Of a stretch of DNA of 64,000 bases, positions 25,561 to 35,100 are shown piece by piece. The translations under genes and the position numbers were made by a program. Under the pieces are notes generated by a model that had not been told where the DNA came from, did no database searches, and worked only from the letters and a program-made list of their open reading frames with translations. Position 1 is the first letter of the stretch. The number at the start of each line of letters is the position of its first letter. The stretch is from Sphingobium chungbukense (GTDB lineage Bacteria > Pseudomonadota > Alphaproteobacteria > Sphingomonadales > Sphingomonadaceae): positions 310,001-374,000 of the forward strand of contig NZ_LBIC01000009.1 of the NCBI RefSeq assembly GCF_001005725.1, given 5' to 3'.

Positions 25561-26714
25561 TCACGATCACGGGTATTGAGACGAATATATTGGAAGTGCC
25601 TACGGTTCGTCCGCATGTTTTGGCGATGGCGACGATGGAAGCGCAGGTTGTTTGCCTAGTGCGGCTTCATTGCAGCGACGGGATTGAGGGGGTTGGCGAG
25701 GCGACGACGATTGGGGGGCTGAGCTATGGGCCGGAGAGCCCTGAGGGTATCAAGCTTGCCATCGATCGTTATTTCGATCCCCTGTTGCGTTCTGGGGATG
25801 CGACCCGGATCGCGTCGCTGATGGGCGTGATCGGGAAGCATGTGGTGGGCAATCACTTTGCCAAATGCGCGGTGGAGACCGCGCTGCTCGATGCGCAGGG
25901 CAAGCGGCTGGGCGTTCCGGTGAGCGAACTGCTGGGCGGTCGGGTGCGGGACCGGCTGCCGGTGCTCTGGACGCTGGCGAGCGGCGATACCGGGCGCGAT
26001 ATCGAGGAGGCCGAGGCGATGCTCGCTTCCCGTCGTCACAATGCGTTCAAGCTCAAGATCGGCAAGCGGCCGCTGGGCGAGGATGTGGCTCATGTCGCGG
26101 CGATCAAGCGGGCGCTGGGCGACCGGGCCAGCGTGCGGGTCGACGTCAACATGGCGTGGGACGAGACGGTGGCGCGCCAGGGCGTCGCGATGCTGGCCGA
26201 TGCCGGCTGCGACCTGGTCGAACAACCGATCATGCGCCATAACCGCGCGGGCATGGCGCGTCTCGCCGCCCGCTCGCCGATCCCGATCATGGCGGACGAG
26301 GCATTGCAGGGCCCCGCCAGCGCCTATGACTATGCGACCGCCGCCGCCGCCGACGTCTTCGCCGTCAAGATCGAACAGTCGGGCGGGCTGTACGCGGCGA
26401 AGGACGTGCAGGCGATCGCGCAGGCGGCGGGGATCGCCGTCTATGGCGGCACGATGCTGGAAGCGGCGGTGGGCACGGCGGCATCGGCCCATGTCTTCGC
26501 GACCTTCCCCACCCTGCCGTTCGGCACCGAACTGTTCGGCCCTCTGCTGCTGACCGAGGAGATATTGGCCGAGCCGCTCGACTATGCCGATTACGGCCTG
26601 GGCGTGCCGGACGGCCCGGGCCTGGGCGTGACGCTGGACGAGGAACGGATCGCCTTCCTGCGCCGGGACGCGGCGCGCACCACCATTTCCCTCCCCTCTG
26701 CACGGATGGCCTGA
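25557..26714 (+). CDS. catB: Muconate cycloisomerase
   Basis: 385 residues of the enolase superfamily, converting cis,cis-muconate to muconolactone. Catalytic K165-x-K167 (FKLKIGK), metal ligands D196, E222 and D247 (VDVN, EQP, DEAL) and K271 are in place. GTG at 25557 overlaps the preceding TGA. The first 90 or so codons use many T-ending codons (GTT, GGT, CTA, CAT) and then switch to the GC-rich usage of the neighbours, suggesting a mosaic gene. First of catB-catC-catA. Confidence 0.93.
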   Translation: MITITGIETNILEVPTVRPHVLAMATMEAQVVCLVRLHCSDGIEGVGEATTIGGLSYGPESPEGIKLAIDRYFDPLLRSGDATRIASLMGVIGKHVVGNHFAKCAVETALLDAQGKRLGVPVSELLGGRVRDRLPVLWTLASGDTGRDIEEAEAMLASRRHNAFKLKIGKRPLGEDVAHVAAIKRALGDRASVRVDVNMAWDETVARQGVAMLADAGCDLVEQPIMRHNRAGMARLAARSPIPIMADEALQGPASAYDYATAAAADVFAVKIEQSGGLYAAKDVQAIAQAAGIAVYGGTMLEAAVGTAASAHVFATFPTLPFGTELFGPLLLTEEILAEPLDYADYGLGVPDGPGLGVTLDEERIAFLRRDAARTTISLPSARMA

Positions 26715-26717
26715 CCC

Positions 26718-27008
26718 ATGCTCTTCAAAGTCGAAATGGATGTGCGTGTCCCGCTGGATTATGATCCAGCCCGGTTCGAAGCGTTGAAGGCGGCGGAGAA
26801 GGCGCGCTTCCAGGAGCTGCAACGGGCCGGGACCTGGCGCCATATCTGGCGGGTCGTGGGCCAGTACAGCAATGTCAGCATCTTCGATGTGGAGAGCAAC
26901 GCGCAGCTCCACGACCTGCTGACCGGCCTGCCGCTTTATCCCTTCATGGAGGTGAAGGTGACGGCGCTCTGCCGCCATCCCTCCTCGCTGCATGACGATG
27001 ATCGCTGA
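26718..27008 (+). CDS. catC: Muconolactone delta-isomerase
   Basis: 96 residues, the normal size of CatC. MLFKVEMDVRVPLD, EKARFQELQRAGTWRHIWRVVGQYSNVSIFDVES and PLYPFMEVKVTALCRHPS are characteristic. It isomerises muconolactone to 3-oxoadipate enol-lactone as a decamer. It starts 3 bp after catB. Confidence 0.95.
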   Translation: MLFKVEMDVRVPLDYDPARFEALKAAEKARFQELQRAGTWRHIWRVVGQYSNVSIFDVESNAQLHDLLTGLPLYPFMEVKVTALCRHPSSLHDDDR

Positions 27009-27029
27009 TATTCAACCCTTTGGAGAGGC

Positions 27030-27923
27030 ATGATGACTGAAGATTTTGTTGCATCCGCGCCGGTACAGGCCCTGCTCGACCGCGCCAGCGGCGTCGACGC
27101 GCAGGGCGGCGACAAGCGGCTCAAGGCGATCACCCGCGACCTGGTCGAGGCGGTGATGAAGACGATCGTGCGCCATGAGGTGAGCGAGAGCGAGTTCTGG
27201 GCCGCGATCCACTATTTCCAGAACGGCGCGGCGGAGTTCGGCCTGATCGTGCCGGGCGTGGGGCTGGAACATTTCATGGACCTGCTGATGGACGCCCGGG
27301 ATGCCGAGGCCGGCAGGACCGGCGGCACCCCGCGCACCATCGAAGGGCCGCTCTATGTCGCGGGCGCGCCGCTGGTGGAGGGCGACGTCAACCTGACCGA
27401 CGATGCCGACGACACCGGCACGCTCTTCATGAGCGGCACGATCAAGGGACCGGACGGCGCGCCCGTCGAAGGCGCGATCCTGCATGTCTGGCACGCCAAC
27501 AGCCAGGGCTGGTATTCGCATTTCGACCCGACCCGCGAACAGACCCCCTTCAACAACCGCCGCCGCATCCGCATCGGCAGCGACGGGCGCTACGCCTTCC
27601 ATTCGAAGATGCCCAACGGCTACAGCGTGCCGCCGCAGGGCGCCACGGACCGGCTGATGCAGGGGCTCGGCCGCCACGGCAACCGTCCGGCCCATGTCCA
27701 TTTCTTCGTCGAGGCGCCCGGCTACCGCACGCTGACCACGCAGATCAACTTCGGCGACGATCCCTTCGCCGCGGACGATTTCGCCTTCGCCACGCGCGAT
27801 GGCCTGCTGCCCGTTCCCAACCGGCAGGGCGACACCGCCACCATCGCCTTCGATTTCGAACTCCAGAAGGCGGACGTCGCCAGCGACGAGGGCTTCTCGT
27901 CCCGCATCCGCGCTGCGGCCTGA
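27030..27923 (+). CDS. catA: Catechol 1,2-dioxygenase
   Basis: 297 residues of the intradiol dioxygenase family that opens catechol to cis,cis-muconate with Fe(III). Iron ligands Y161 (GWYSHFD), Y197 (NGYSVP), H221 and H223 (RPAHVHF) are all visible, and the N-terminal helical dimerisation domain is complete. Shine-Dalgarno GGAGAGG precedes ATG. With catB and catC it gives the full ortho pathway to the enol-lactone, so the upstream oxygenases probably yield catechol or a derivative. Confidence 0.95.
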   Translation: MMTEDFVASAPVQALLDRASGVDAQGGDKRLKAITRDLVEAVMKTIVRHEVSESEFWAAIHYFQNGAAEFGLIVPGVGLEHFMDLLMDARDAEAGRTGGTPRTIEGPLYVAGAPLVEGDVNLTDDADDTGTLFMSGTIKGPDGAPVEGAILHVWHANSQGWYSHFDPTREQTPFNNRRRIRIGSDGRYAFHSKMPNGYSVPPQGATDRLMQGLGRHGNRPAHVHFFVEAPGYRTLTTQINFGDDPFAADDFAFATRDGLLPVPNRQGDTATIAFDFELQKADVASDEGFSSRIRAAA

Positions 27924-27941
27924 AGCGGGAAGAGGCGTTCC

Positions 27942-28106
27942 ATGGCATCCTGTATCCACGACAGCCCTCGGGTCGCACTGAACGGACTGTCGTTCGACGG
28001 CATGATGATCATGTCGGGCGGGTTCGGGTTCTCGGGCAATCCCGGCAAGCCGAACCCGCAGATCGGGACATATGGGGGGCCGGCGCCCGCGGTGGAGCGG
28101 GTCTGA
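27942..28106 (+). pseudogene. Fused remnant of 3-oxoadipate CoA-transferase (pcaI) and thiolase (pcaF)
   Basis: A 54-codon ORF between catA and pcaD. The first ~33 residues read NGLSFDGMMIMSGGFGFSGNP, as at the N-terminus of CoA-transferase subunit A (consensus GLLFDGMTIMSGGFGLCGNP). The last 15 residues, QIGTYGGPAPAVERV, fit the thiolase PcaF C-terminus (CIGVGQGIALAVERV in family members) position by position at about half the sites. The simplest reading is an in-frame deletion that removed pcaJ and most of pcaI and pcaF, then drift. The TGA overlaps the pcaD ATG, so the ORF may persist as a coupling leader. Confidence 0.6.
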
Positions 28107-28906
28107 TGGACAAGGCGTTCATCACCACCGGCGACGGCTGCCGCATCGCCTGGCGCTTCGACGGGCCGGAAGGCGCTCCCATCCTCCTGCTCTCCAACTC
28201 GCTGGGCACCGACATGGGCATGTGGGCGCCGCAGATGGAGCAATGGGCCCACCGCTTCCGGGTGCTGCGCTACGACCAGCGCGGCCATGGCGCGTCCGAT
28301 GCCCCTGCGGGCGCCTATTCCATCGACCGGCTGGGGCGCGACGTCATCGAACTGCTCGATGCGCTCGACATCGCGACGGTCGATTTTTGCGGCCTGTCGC
28401 TGGGCGGTATGGTCGGGCAATGGCTCGGCATCCGCGAGCCGCACCGGCTGCGCCGCCTGGTCCTTGCCAATACCTCCAGCTTCATGGGGCCGCCCGACGC
28501 CTGGGACGCGCGCATCGCCCTGGTACGCCGGCAGGGCATGGCCCCGCTCGCCAGGGCTTCGGTCGAGCGCTGGTTCACCCAGGCCTTCGCCCAAAGCGGC
28601 CGGCATGCCATCGCCCCCATCGCCGCCATGCTCCAGGCCACCGACCCCCAGGGCTATGCCGGCTGCTGCGCCGCCATCCGCGACATGGACATGCGACGCA
28701 CCGTCGCCCTCATCCAAACCCCCACCCTCGTCATCGGCGCAACGCACGACCCTGCAACACCGCCAACCCACAGCAACGCTCTCGCAACAGCCATCGCAGG
28801 CTCCCGCCTTGCCATGCTCAAGGCCGCTCACCTCGCCAATGTCGAACAACCAATCGCGTTCCAGGATGCTGTCCATGGAATGTTGTCGGGGCCAAGCCCG
28901 GTCTGA
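28106..28906 (+). CDS. pcaD: 3-oxoadipate enol-lactonase
   Basis: 266-residue alpha/beta-hydrolase. Nucleophile elbow CGLSLGGMVGQ (S98), oxyanion region LLLSNSLGTDMGMWAPQM, Asp in GATHDPATPP and His in AAHLANVEQP. It hydrolyses the CatC product to 3-oxoadipate. The start overlaps the stop of the remnant ORF. Intact pcaIJF genes are not in the window, so 3-oxoadipate must be activated by genes elsewhere. Confidence 0.93.
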   Translation: MDKAFITTGDGCRIAWRFDGPEGAPILLLSNSLGTDMGMWAPQMEQWAHRFRVLRYDQRGHGASDAPAGAYSIDRLGRDVIELLDALDIATVDFCGLSLGGMVGQWLGIREPHRLRRLVLANTSSFMGPPDAWDARIALVRRQGMAPLARASVERWFTQAFAQSGRHAIAPIAAMLQATDPQGYAGCCAAIRDMDMRRTVALIQTPTLVIGATHDPATPPTHSNALATAIAGSRLAMLKAAHLANVEQPIAFQDAVHGMLSGPSPV

Positions 28907-28948
28907 TCTGAATATTGTCCTGGAACCGTCAAGAATATCGAGAGGAAA

Positions 28949-29179
28949 ATGTCAAATCTCGTCGTGATCGACAAAAATCTTGTTGACCGGATGCTGCTCC
29001 TGCAAGTCGGCAGGACCGACGAGGCGTTGAACGACCGCTTCGGCATCAGCTATAATAGTTGGCGCAAGATCATGGAGGGCAGGCCGGTGCGGCCATCACT
29101 GGCCGATCGGCTCATCAAGCGGATCCAAAGCATCGATGAGGGGCATCATGCCAGCATTTCCCCATCGGCGGAGGAATAG
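28949..29179 (+). CDS. Small putative DNA-binding protein
   Basis: 76 residues: LNDRFGISYNSWRKIMEGRPVRPSLADRL has the spacing of a helix-turn-helix (short helix, G/IS turn, recognition helix WRKIM). No family is recognised. Its codon use is less GC-biased than that of the cat genes. It may be a small Xre-like regulator or a remnant. Good Shine-Dalgarno GAGAGGAAA before ATG. Confidence 0.5.
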   Translation: MSNLVVIDKNLVDRMLLLQVGRTDEALNDRFGISYNSWRKIMEGRPVRPSLADRLIKRIQSIDEGHHASISPSAEE

Positions 29180-29277
29180 AGCGCGCTGCGTCAAATCGTA
29201 CGCAAGTCGCGCGCTCTAAGCTTTTGTTGTCGCATCGCTTTAAGCGCAAAACCGGTTCCCACTTTTGCGCACGATGC
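29178..29277. repeat. Palindromic intergenic repeat between convergent genes
   Basis: Two nested dyads. AGAGCGCGC (29178-29186) pairs with GCGCGCTCT (29209-29217). GCATCG...GCGCAAAA (29232-29251) pairs with TTTTGCGC..CGATGC (29263-29277). The CTCTAAG-TTTTGTT signature also occurs in the larger repeats at 52.9 and 61.5 kb. It lies between the convergent 28949 and 29408 genes and overlaps the former's TAG. It may form a bidirectional terminator. Confidence 0.6.
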
Positions 29278-29407
29278 TCCAGGACGGCAAGGTTGAAAGG
29301 AACGCACGATTGCCTGTCGCCCGCCCCGATGGGTGGTCGGGCTGACGATGGGAGGACCAGCCGCCGACAATCGGGCCAGCCTGATCTCCCCCATCCGACG
29401 TGGCAGA

Positions 29408-30964
29408 TCACCGGCGCGCTTCGAAAATCGACATGCGCCGGGTCTGTTTCAGTTCGACCGTCGATTGCAGTTCGCGCTGCAACATGCCCAGCATCCATTC
29501 ACGGTGCCGGACGATGAAGTCCGCAAATCCGTCCGGCTTCGATGGATCGAAGGTCGGGACTTCCCAGTCCAGCGGTTGTTCCACATAGGGAATGACGGCC
29601 TGGCCGATCCCGTCCTCCGGCGGTTCCACATGGCGGCCGATATAGCTGTTCCCCTTGAACCGGATGAAGGAGGAGGGCGAGAATCCCGCCTTGATCAGAT
29701 AGTCGGGTCCGTTTCGTCCGGCCTCGCTGCCATAGCGGGCCGTGCCCGCGACCTTGAACAGATTGTCGTGGAATTTGACGTCGCGCGCCCACCCGTCCCA
29801 TTGCGTCGCGACGATCATCTGCACGTCCAGCGCGGGGCCGACATGGATGACATTCTTCTCGATCGTCGCGTCCGACACATTGCCGGAAAGCTGGAAGATC
29901 CGGCTGCCGTCGTTGCGGCTGACGTTGAAGCGGGCGCGGGTGCCGCGATTGCCCAGATTATCCTTGTCATTGGGCCGGGGCGAACAGATCAGCAGGAAAC
30001 CGCCCGCATTGTCGTGGCTGTAATTGTAGAGGATGGTCGTGCGGCGCGAGTTGAAGTCGGAATCGAAGCCCTGGCCGTCGTAGCGGGTGCGGGTATAGGC
30101 GGCTTCGTTGAGCTGGATCAGGCTGTTGTCCGTGCTCCATTGCCAGATGCCCGCATTGTAGCCCGGCGCGCGGCTGCCCGCATGGCGCACGATATTATGT
30201 TCAATGAGCGCGCCGTCCGTGCCGCGTGGAACGATGCCGTCGCCGCCCACATCCTCGACATAATTGTCGCGGATGACGACGCCTTCGCTGGGGAACCAGT
30301 TGAGGAAGGTCACCCGGTCACTGATGCCTGCGATGCCCGACCGGTCGACGCGCCAGACGATGTTGCGCTCGATGCGCAGGTCATGGAAACGGGTGGCGAC
30401 GCGCTGCCCGGTCGCGCGGAAGACGATGCCGCCATTATCCTTGCGGTCGTTGGTGCCGCGTACATCATGGATGTACATGTCGCTGATGTGGATGGCCCGC
30501 ATCACGCCCTTGTCCTCGCCCGACACGAGCACGCCGAAACGTTGCGCCGGGGCGGGGGCAGTGTTGGTCACTTCCAGCCCGCTGACGGTCACATATTCCG
30601 CGTTCATCACCGCCACGCCATAGGGGGAAACGCCGCCCGCATCGATGCGCGGCCGCGGTCCGCCCTCCGTGGCGGCGATGGTGATCGGCGCATTGGCCCG
30701 GCCGGACCGGGTGATCGTCAGCGGTTCCTTCCAGAGCGACCCGGCCTCCAGCAGCACGCGGTCCCCCGGTTTGAGCGGCGTGTCCCGGATGCGGGCGAGC
30801 GACCGCCAGGGTTGTTCCCGCGATGTCCCGCCGAAACGGTCGTCGCCCTTGATGGAGTTGACATAATAGGTTTCCGCCCTGGCGGCCGAGGCCCATCCGG
30901 CCGCCGACAAGGAAAGCAGGAGGGATGCTGTTCCTATCGACTTAAGCAACGTCCCAGTCTCCAT
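29408..30964 (-). CDS. Secreted right-handed parallel beta-helix protein
   Basis: 518 residues with signal peptide (LLLSLSAAGWASAARA). After it, ETYYVNSIKGDDRFGGTSREQPWRSLARI is the usual opening of beta-helix polysaccharide lyases, followed by repeated strand turns (ITIAATEGG, VTVSGLEVTNT, IHISDMYIHDV, VVIRDNYVEDVGGDGI). No catalytic lyase residues can be assigned. It is expected to act on or bind a polysaccharide in the periplasm or outside. Last gene of the minus-strand carbohydrate series. Confidence 0.75.
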   Translation of the reverse strand: METGTLLKSIGTASLLLSLSAAGWASAARAETYYVNSIKGDDRFGGTSREQPWRSLARIRDTPLKPGDRVLLEAGSLWKEPLTITRSGRANAPITIAATEGGPRPRIDAGGVSPYGVAVMNAEYVTVSGLEVTNTAPAPAQRFGVLVSGEDKGVMRAIHISDMYIHDVRGTNDRKDNGGIVFRATGQRVATRFHDLRIERNIVWRVDRSGIAGISDRVTFLNWFPSEGVVIRDNYVEDVGGDGIVPRGTDGALIEHNIVRHAGSRAPGYNAGIWQWSTDNSLIQLNEAAYTRTRYDGQGFDSDFNSRRTTILYNYSHDNAGGFLLICSPRPNDKDNLGNRGTRARFNVSRNDGSRIFQLSGNVSDATIEKNVIHVGPALDVQMIVATQWDGWARDVKFHDNLFKVAGTARYGSEAGRNGPDYLIKAGFSPSSFIRFKGNSYIGRHVEPPEDGIGQAVIPYVEQPLDWEVPTFDPSKPDGFADFIVRHREWMLGMLQRELQSTVELKQTRRMSIFEARR

Positions 30965-31021
30965 GGCGCGGCTCGATGCCGACCTTGTGCACCCTTGCGG
31001 CTGAATGCGGCGTGAAAGACC

Positions 31022-32056
31022 CTAAAGTGCGCGCCACCATCGGATGCCGGCTTCGTCCGCCTCATCCACCGCCCGCCCGCGACTGCGGAGGCAGGCCAGA
31101 TGGGCAAGACTTTCCCCCGTGGCAAGGCTCAACAGCTTCCTGTTGATCTCCCGTTTGAACAGGGCCGGAAAGACGTCGATCGCCCGTTTGGGTGTTTCGA
31201 GCAGCGCGTGAAGCCTTTCAAGGCCGGTCTCATGCCCTTCCAGCAAGGCGTCGATGCGCGCATGCAGGCCATGGAAGGGTTTGCCATGCGCGGGCAGGAC
31301 CAGCACGTCGTCGGGCAGAACGCGCTGGATGCTGTTCAGGGATTCCAGCCAGCCCGCAAGGGGGTCGGCCTCGGGTTCCAGGGGGAATACCGAAATGTTG
31401 GAGGAGATTTCCGGCAACACCTGATCACCGGAGATCAGCAATTTCGCTTCCGGGCAATGGAGCATGGCATGTTCGGGCGAATGCCCCCGCCCGACGACGA
31501 CCGTCCACGCACGGCCTCCGATCATCAGCGTCTGACCATGTTCCAGCGCGCGGAAACTGTCGGGCAGGGGATAGAGCAGCTTGCCGAAATCGCCGAAGCG
31601 CGCGCGATAATGGTCGAGCGCTTCCTCGTCCCAGCCGGCGGTCCTGTAAAATCTTATGGCCTCCTCCGGCGCTTCCTGCCCGGTATAGGCGGCCAGGACG
31701 CGCAGGGTCATATATTCCAACCGTGTCATCCAGAGCTGGGCCGGTTGTTTCTGTGCCAGCCAGCCGGCCATGCCGCTATGATCGGGGTGGAGATGGGTGA
31801 CGATGATCCGCCGCACCGGCCGGTGTCCGAGGGTCGAGGCAAAGGCCTGCCGCCAGGCCGCTGTCGTTTCGGTGGTGCGAAGGCCGGTATCGACGATGGT
31901 CCAGCCGTCGCCATCGGCCAGCGCCCACAGGTTGATCGCCTCGATCCTGCCGTCCATCGGCATGCGCAGCCAGAAGACGCCCTCCGCGACGCGGGTTGCC
32001 GTGCCGTCGCCGATCGCCGGTATGTCGATGGGGGGATAAGCCAGTTGGGCAGTCAC
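31022..32056 (-). CDS. Metallo-beta-lactamase-fold hydrolase
   Basis: 344 residues. Metal-binding THLHPDHSG (HxHxDH), a later GHSPEHAMLHC and LISGDQVLP supply the remaining ligands, and a C-terminal winged-helix-like domain follows (about 265-344), as in the YtnP/LACTB2-like group. Substrate unknown (often thioesters, lactones or nucleic acids). GTG at 32056 (VTAQLAYPPIDIP) is preferred over the longer frame, whose first 20 residues are arginine-rich and unconserved. Confidence 0.8.
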   Translation of the reverse strand: MTAQLAYPPIDIPAIGDGTATRVAEGVFWLRMPMDGRIEAINLWALADGDGWTIVDTGLRTTETTAAWRQAFASTLGHRPVRRIIVTHLHPDHSGMAGWLAQKQPAQLWMTRLEYMTLRVLAAYTGQEAPEEAIRFYRTAGWDEEALDHYRARFGDFGKLLYPLPDSFRALEHGQTLMIGGRAWTVVVGRGHSPEHAMLHCPEAKLLISGDQVLPEISSNISVFPLEPEADPLAGWLESLNSIQRVLPDDVLVLPAHGKPFHGLHARIDALLEGHETGLERLHALLETPKRAIDVFPALFKREINRKLLSLATGESLAHLACLRSRGRAVDEADEAGIRWWRAL

Positions 32057-32131
32057 GGTCGCGTTCCTCTTGTCGATCCGCGACCTTGCACCGTCACGGT
32101 GCAACGGGCAAGCCACAGAGGACAGGGCTTG

Positions 32132-35100
32132 TCATCCGTCTCCGATACGCGCCGCATACAGCGCGTGGTGGGTGAGGATGTACAGCGTCCTGCCGTCCGG
32201 TCCGCCGAACAGCAATTGCAACGGGCGCTCGGGCACGTCGATCCGGCCGATCTCCTTCCCGTCCGGCGCATGGACGAAGACCTGCCCGTTGGCGATGTAC
32301 ACCCGGCCCTGCGCGTCGGTCGTGACCCCTTCGCCGCCCCGTTCCGCAAAGGGCCTGAGCTCCGTTATCGTGCCGCCGGAGCCGACCTTGCCGCTATAGG
32401 TGCGGTTTTCCGATCCGTTGGTCAGATAGACCCGCTCGCCCGGCTTGCCCTGGATGAAGCCATAGCTGTCGAGCGAGTCGGAAAAGCGCAGCCCGCGATG
32501 GTCGGACGGTCCCTGCGCGAAGATGCGCCAGGCGGGCAGCACGATGCTGCCGTCGGGGGAGACATATTCGCGCGCCTTGGGCAGTGCCATGTCGCGGGCG
32601 AACATTTCGCTCAAGGTGGTGAACTGGTAGCTTTTGGGATCGATCTGGTCCTTGAACTCGCCATTGTTCCACCAGTTGACCGGCAGCACGGTCGCCGTCC
32701 CGGTACGAGGGACGGAGGTGGTCGGCTGGATCACCGTCAATTCGGTGTCGGGCGTGCCGGGCTTGAAGCTGTAGACCGTGCCGTTGCGGCCATAGGATGA
32801 CAGCACCAGCAGATTGCCCGACCGGTCGAGCGTCAGGTTGACGGGATCGAGCGCGGCGTCGCGGACGATCTCCAGCCTGCGGTCGTCCGACCAGCGCCAG
32901 ATGCGCTGGAAATGGCGGTCGATGAAATAGAGCGCGCCCTTCGCATCCACCGCCCCACCGCCGATGGAATGGAAATCCTCGGCCAGCTTTTCCACCTTCG
33001 CGCCAAGGAATGTCGAGGGGACGACGGGTTCCGGCCTGGCGGGCACGTCCAGCACGGCGAACTCCCGTTCGCGCACATCGATGCCATGGGTGACGTCGCG
33101 TATGGCGTTTTCGAACGGGAATTTGGTAAGCCGCAGGAAGGTCGCACAGCCATTTTCATCGCAGGTGCCCAGTCCGCTCTCGCCGTTCACATGGACATTG
33201 CGGAAACGGATGTCCTGCGAATTGGTGAGCGTGACCGCCGCCGGAGCGGGCTTGCGCGTGCGGGTGACGCGGTAGCCGTGGAAATTGGCGACCAATATGT
33301 TGCGGGAATCGCGGATTTCCAGGGCGACCGCATCGCCGCTTTCGCCCGCCTCCCCTTCGGTCTGGGGGGCCAGCAATTCCCAGTTGGCGACGCGGTTGAG
33401 GCCGATTTCGGTGCGGACATGATGTTCGACCGATGCCTGGATCAGGCGGCCGGGCGTTTCCGTGTCCGAAATCAGGATGCCGGGATGGGCGAAGGTGCTG
33501 GGGCTCCAGATATTGGCGAAGGTGCCCCCGCCGCCCCGCGTCACCCAGAGGCTGGCATATTGCCCATCCCAGCGCCGCGACGCGTCCGGGTCGGCGGTGG
33601 CATTGTTGTTATAGGGATTGGCGCGGCTGCCGTCGTACAGGTTGGTGCCGTGGCCGCCCTGGAACTTGACGTCGTTCACCATCGAGTTCGCGCCTGCCAT
33701 CCACAGCAGCGCGGTTGCGCGGGGATTGGCGCCGTTGCTATTGAGGCCGAGCCCGGCGACGATCGCATCGCCGCCCTGCGCGCTTTCGACCAGCGCCCTG
33801 GGCGCGCCCACCCCTTGCCAGGCAGGCGCGCCGTCGGGCAGCACGATCTGCGTCAGGCTGGGGTGCAGGCCCAGCAGCACCGTGTCGGCGCGCAGACGCA
33901 GCGTGTCGCTGACCTTGTAGAAGCCGGTGGGCAGATAGACGACGCGATGGCTGTCGATCGCCTTCTGGATGGCGGCGGTGTCGTCGCTGCTATTGTCGCC
34001 TTTCGCCCCCAGCGACCGCACGCTCACCCAATCGGAGACGGGGGGCAGGGCGCGGATCGCGGGCGCGGAAGGGGCGGGGAGGGCGGAGAGCCCCTCGGCC
34101 TGCATGTCGGTCCTGTACTCGCCCATCCGACCAAGCCCGGGCAGGGTCAGGCCGTGGGTAAAGGACGTGACCTTGTAGGCCGCGCCCCTGCCCGTCACCG
34201 TCCGTCCGCTCTCGCGGAAGCGCGCGAAGACGGGGGTGTTTTCAGCCAGCACATTCTGGAAGCCGATCTGGGTGTAGACATTCTTCTCGTTGGAGATGAT
34301 GACGCCCGCCTTCGAGACATTCTCGAACCGCACATCCTGACCCCAGAGCCAGTCGCCATAGCCGCGGTCGATCTCGATCCCGACCGGCGTGTCGCGGATC
34401 GCGACATTGACCAGCGTCAACCCCGCCTCATGTTCGCGAATGGCGGCGTCCCGCTGCCCCTCGAAAGTCGCGTCCACCAGCGCGAAGGGCCAGGCCGGGG
34501 AGGTCTTTTCGGCAAGGATTCCGTATCGGCCGCCCCGGAAATGCAGGTCCTCCGCCTCATTGGCGACATGATAGAGGCCGGCAAGCCCCGATCCGATGTC
34601 AAAATCGGCATGGCTGACGAAACTGTGCTGCGCGGAATGGAAGCGGATCGCGGTGGCGGCGGGATTGCCGCCCAATATGCGGAAATCGATATTCCCGAGA
34701 GCGGAATAGAAAGTGCCGGGATTGGCGTCCGGCACATCCTTGTTGAGGGGGACGCTGCCCGGTGGCGGGAAGGCGACCGGGCGGCTATCCTTGGGATCAC
34801 GCTCGCGGCGGCCCCCCGCGAAGATCAGCATATGGGCGACGCCGCGCTGGAAACCGGGGGTGTTGGCGCCCAGCAGGATGACGGGGCGCTGTTCGCCGAT
34901 GCCGAAGATGCGGACCCCCGGCCAGAGGAAGATGGTGCGGCTGATGCGGTATGTGCCGGCGGGCAGGAAGACGATGCCGCCGCCCCCCTTTTCGGCCGCC
35001 TTGTCGATCGCCTCCTGGATCGCGGCGCTGTCGTCCGCCCGGCCGTCGCCGACGCCGCTGACCGTGACGGCGCCCGGTTCGTCGGGTGCGGTCGCATAGA

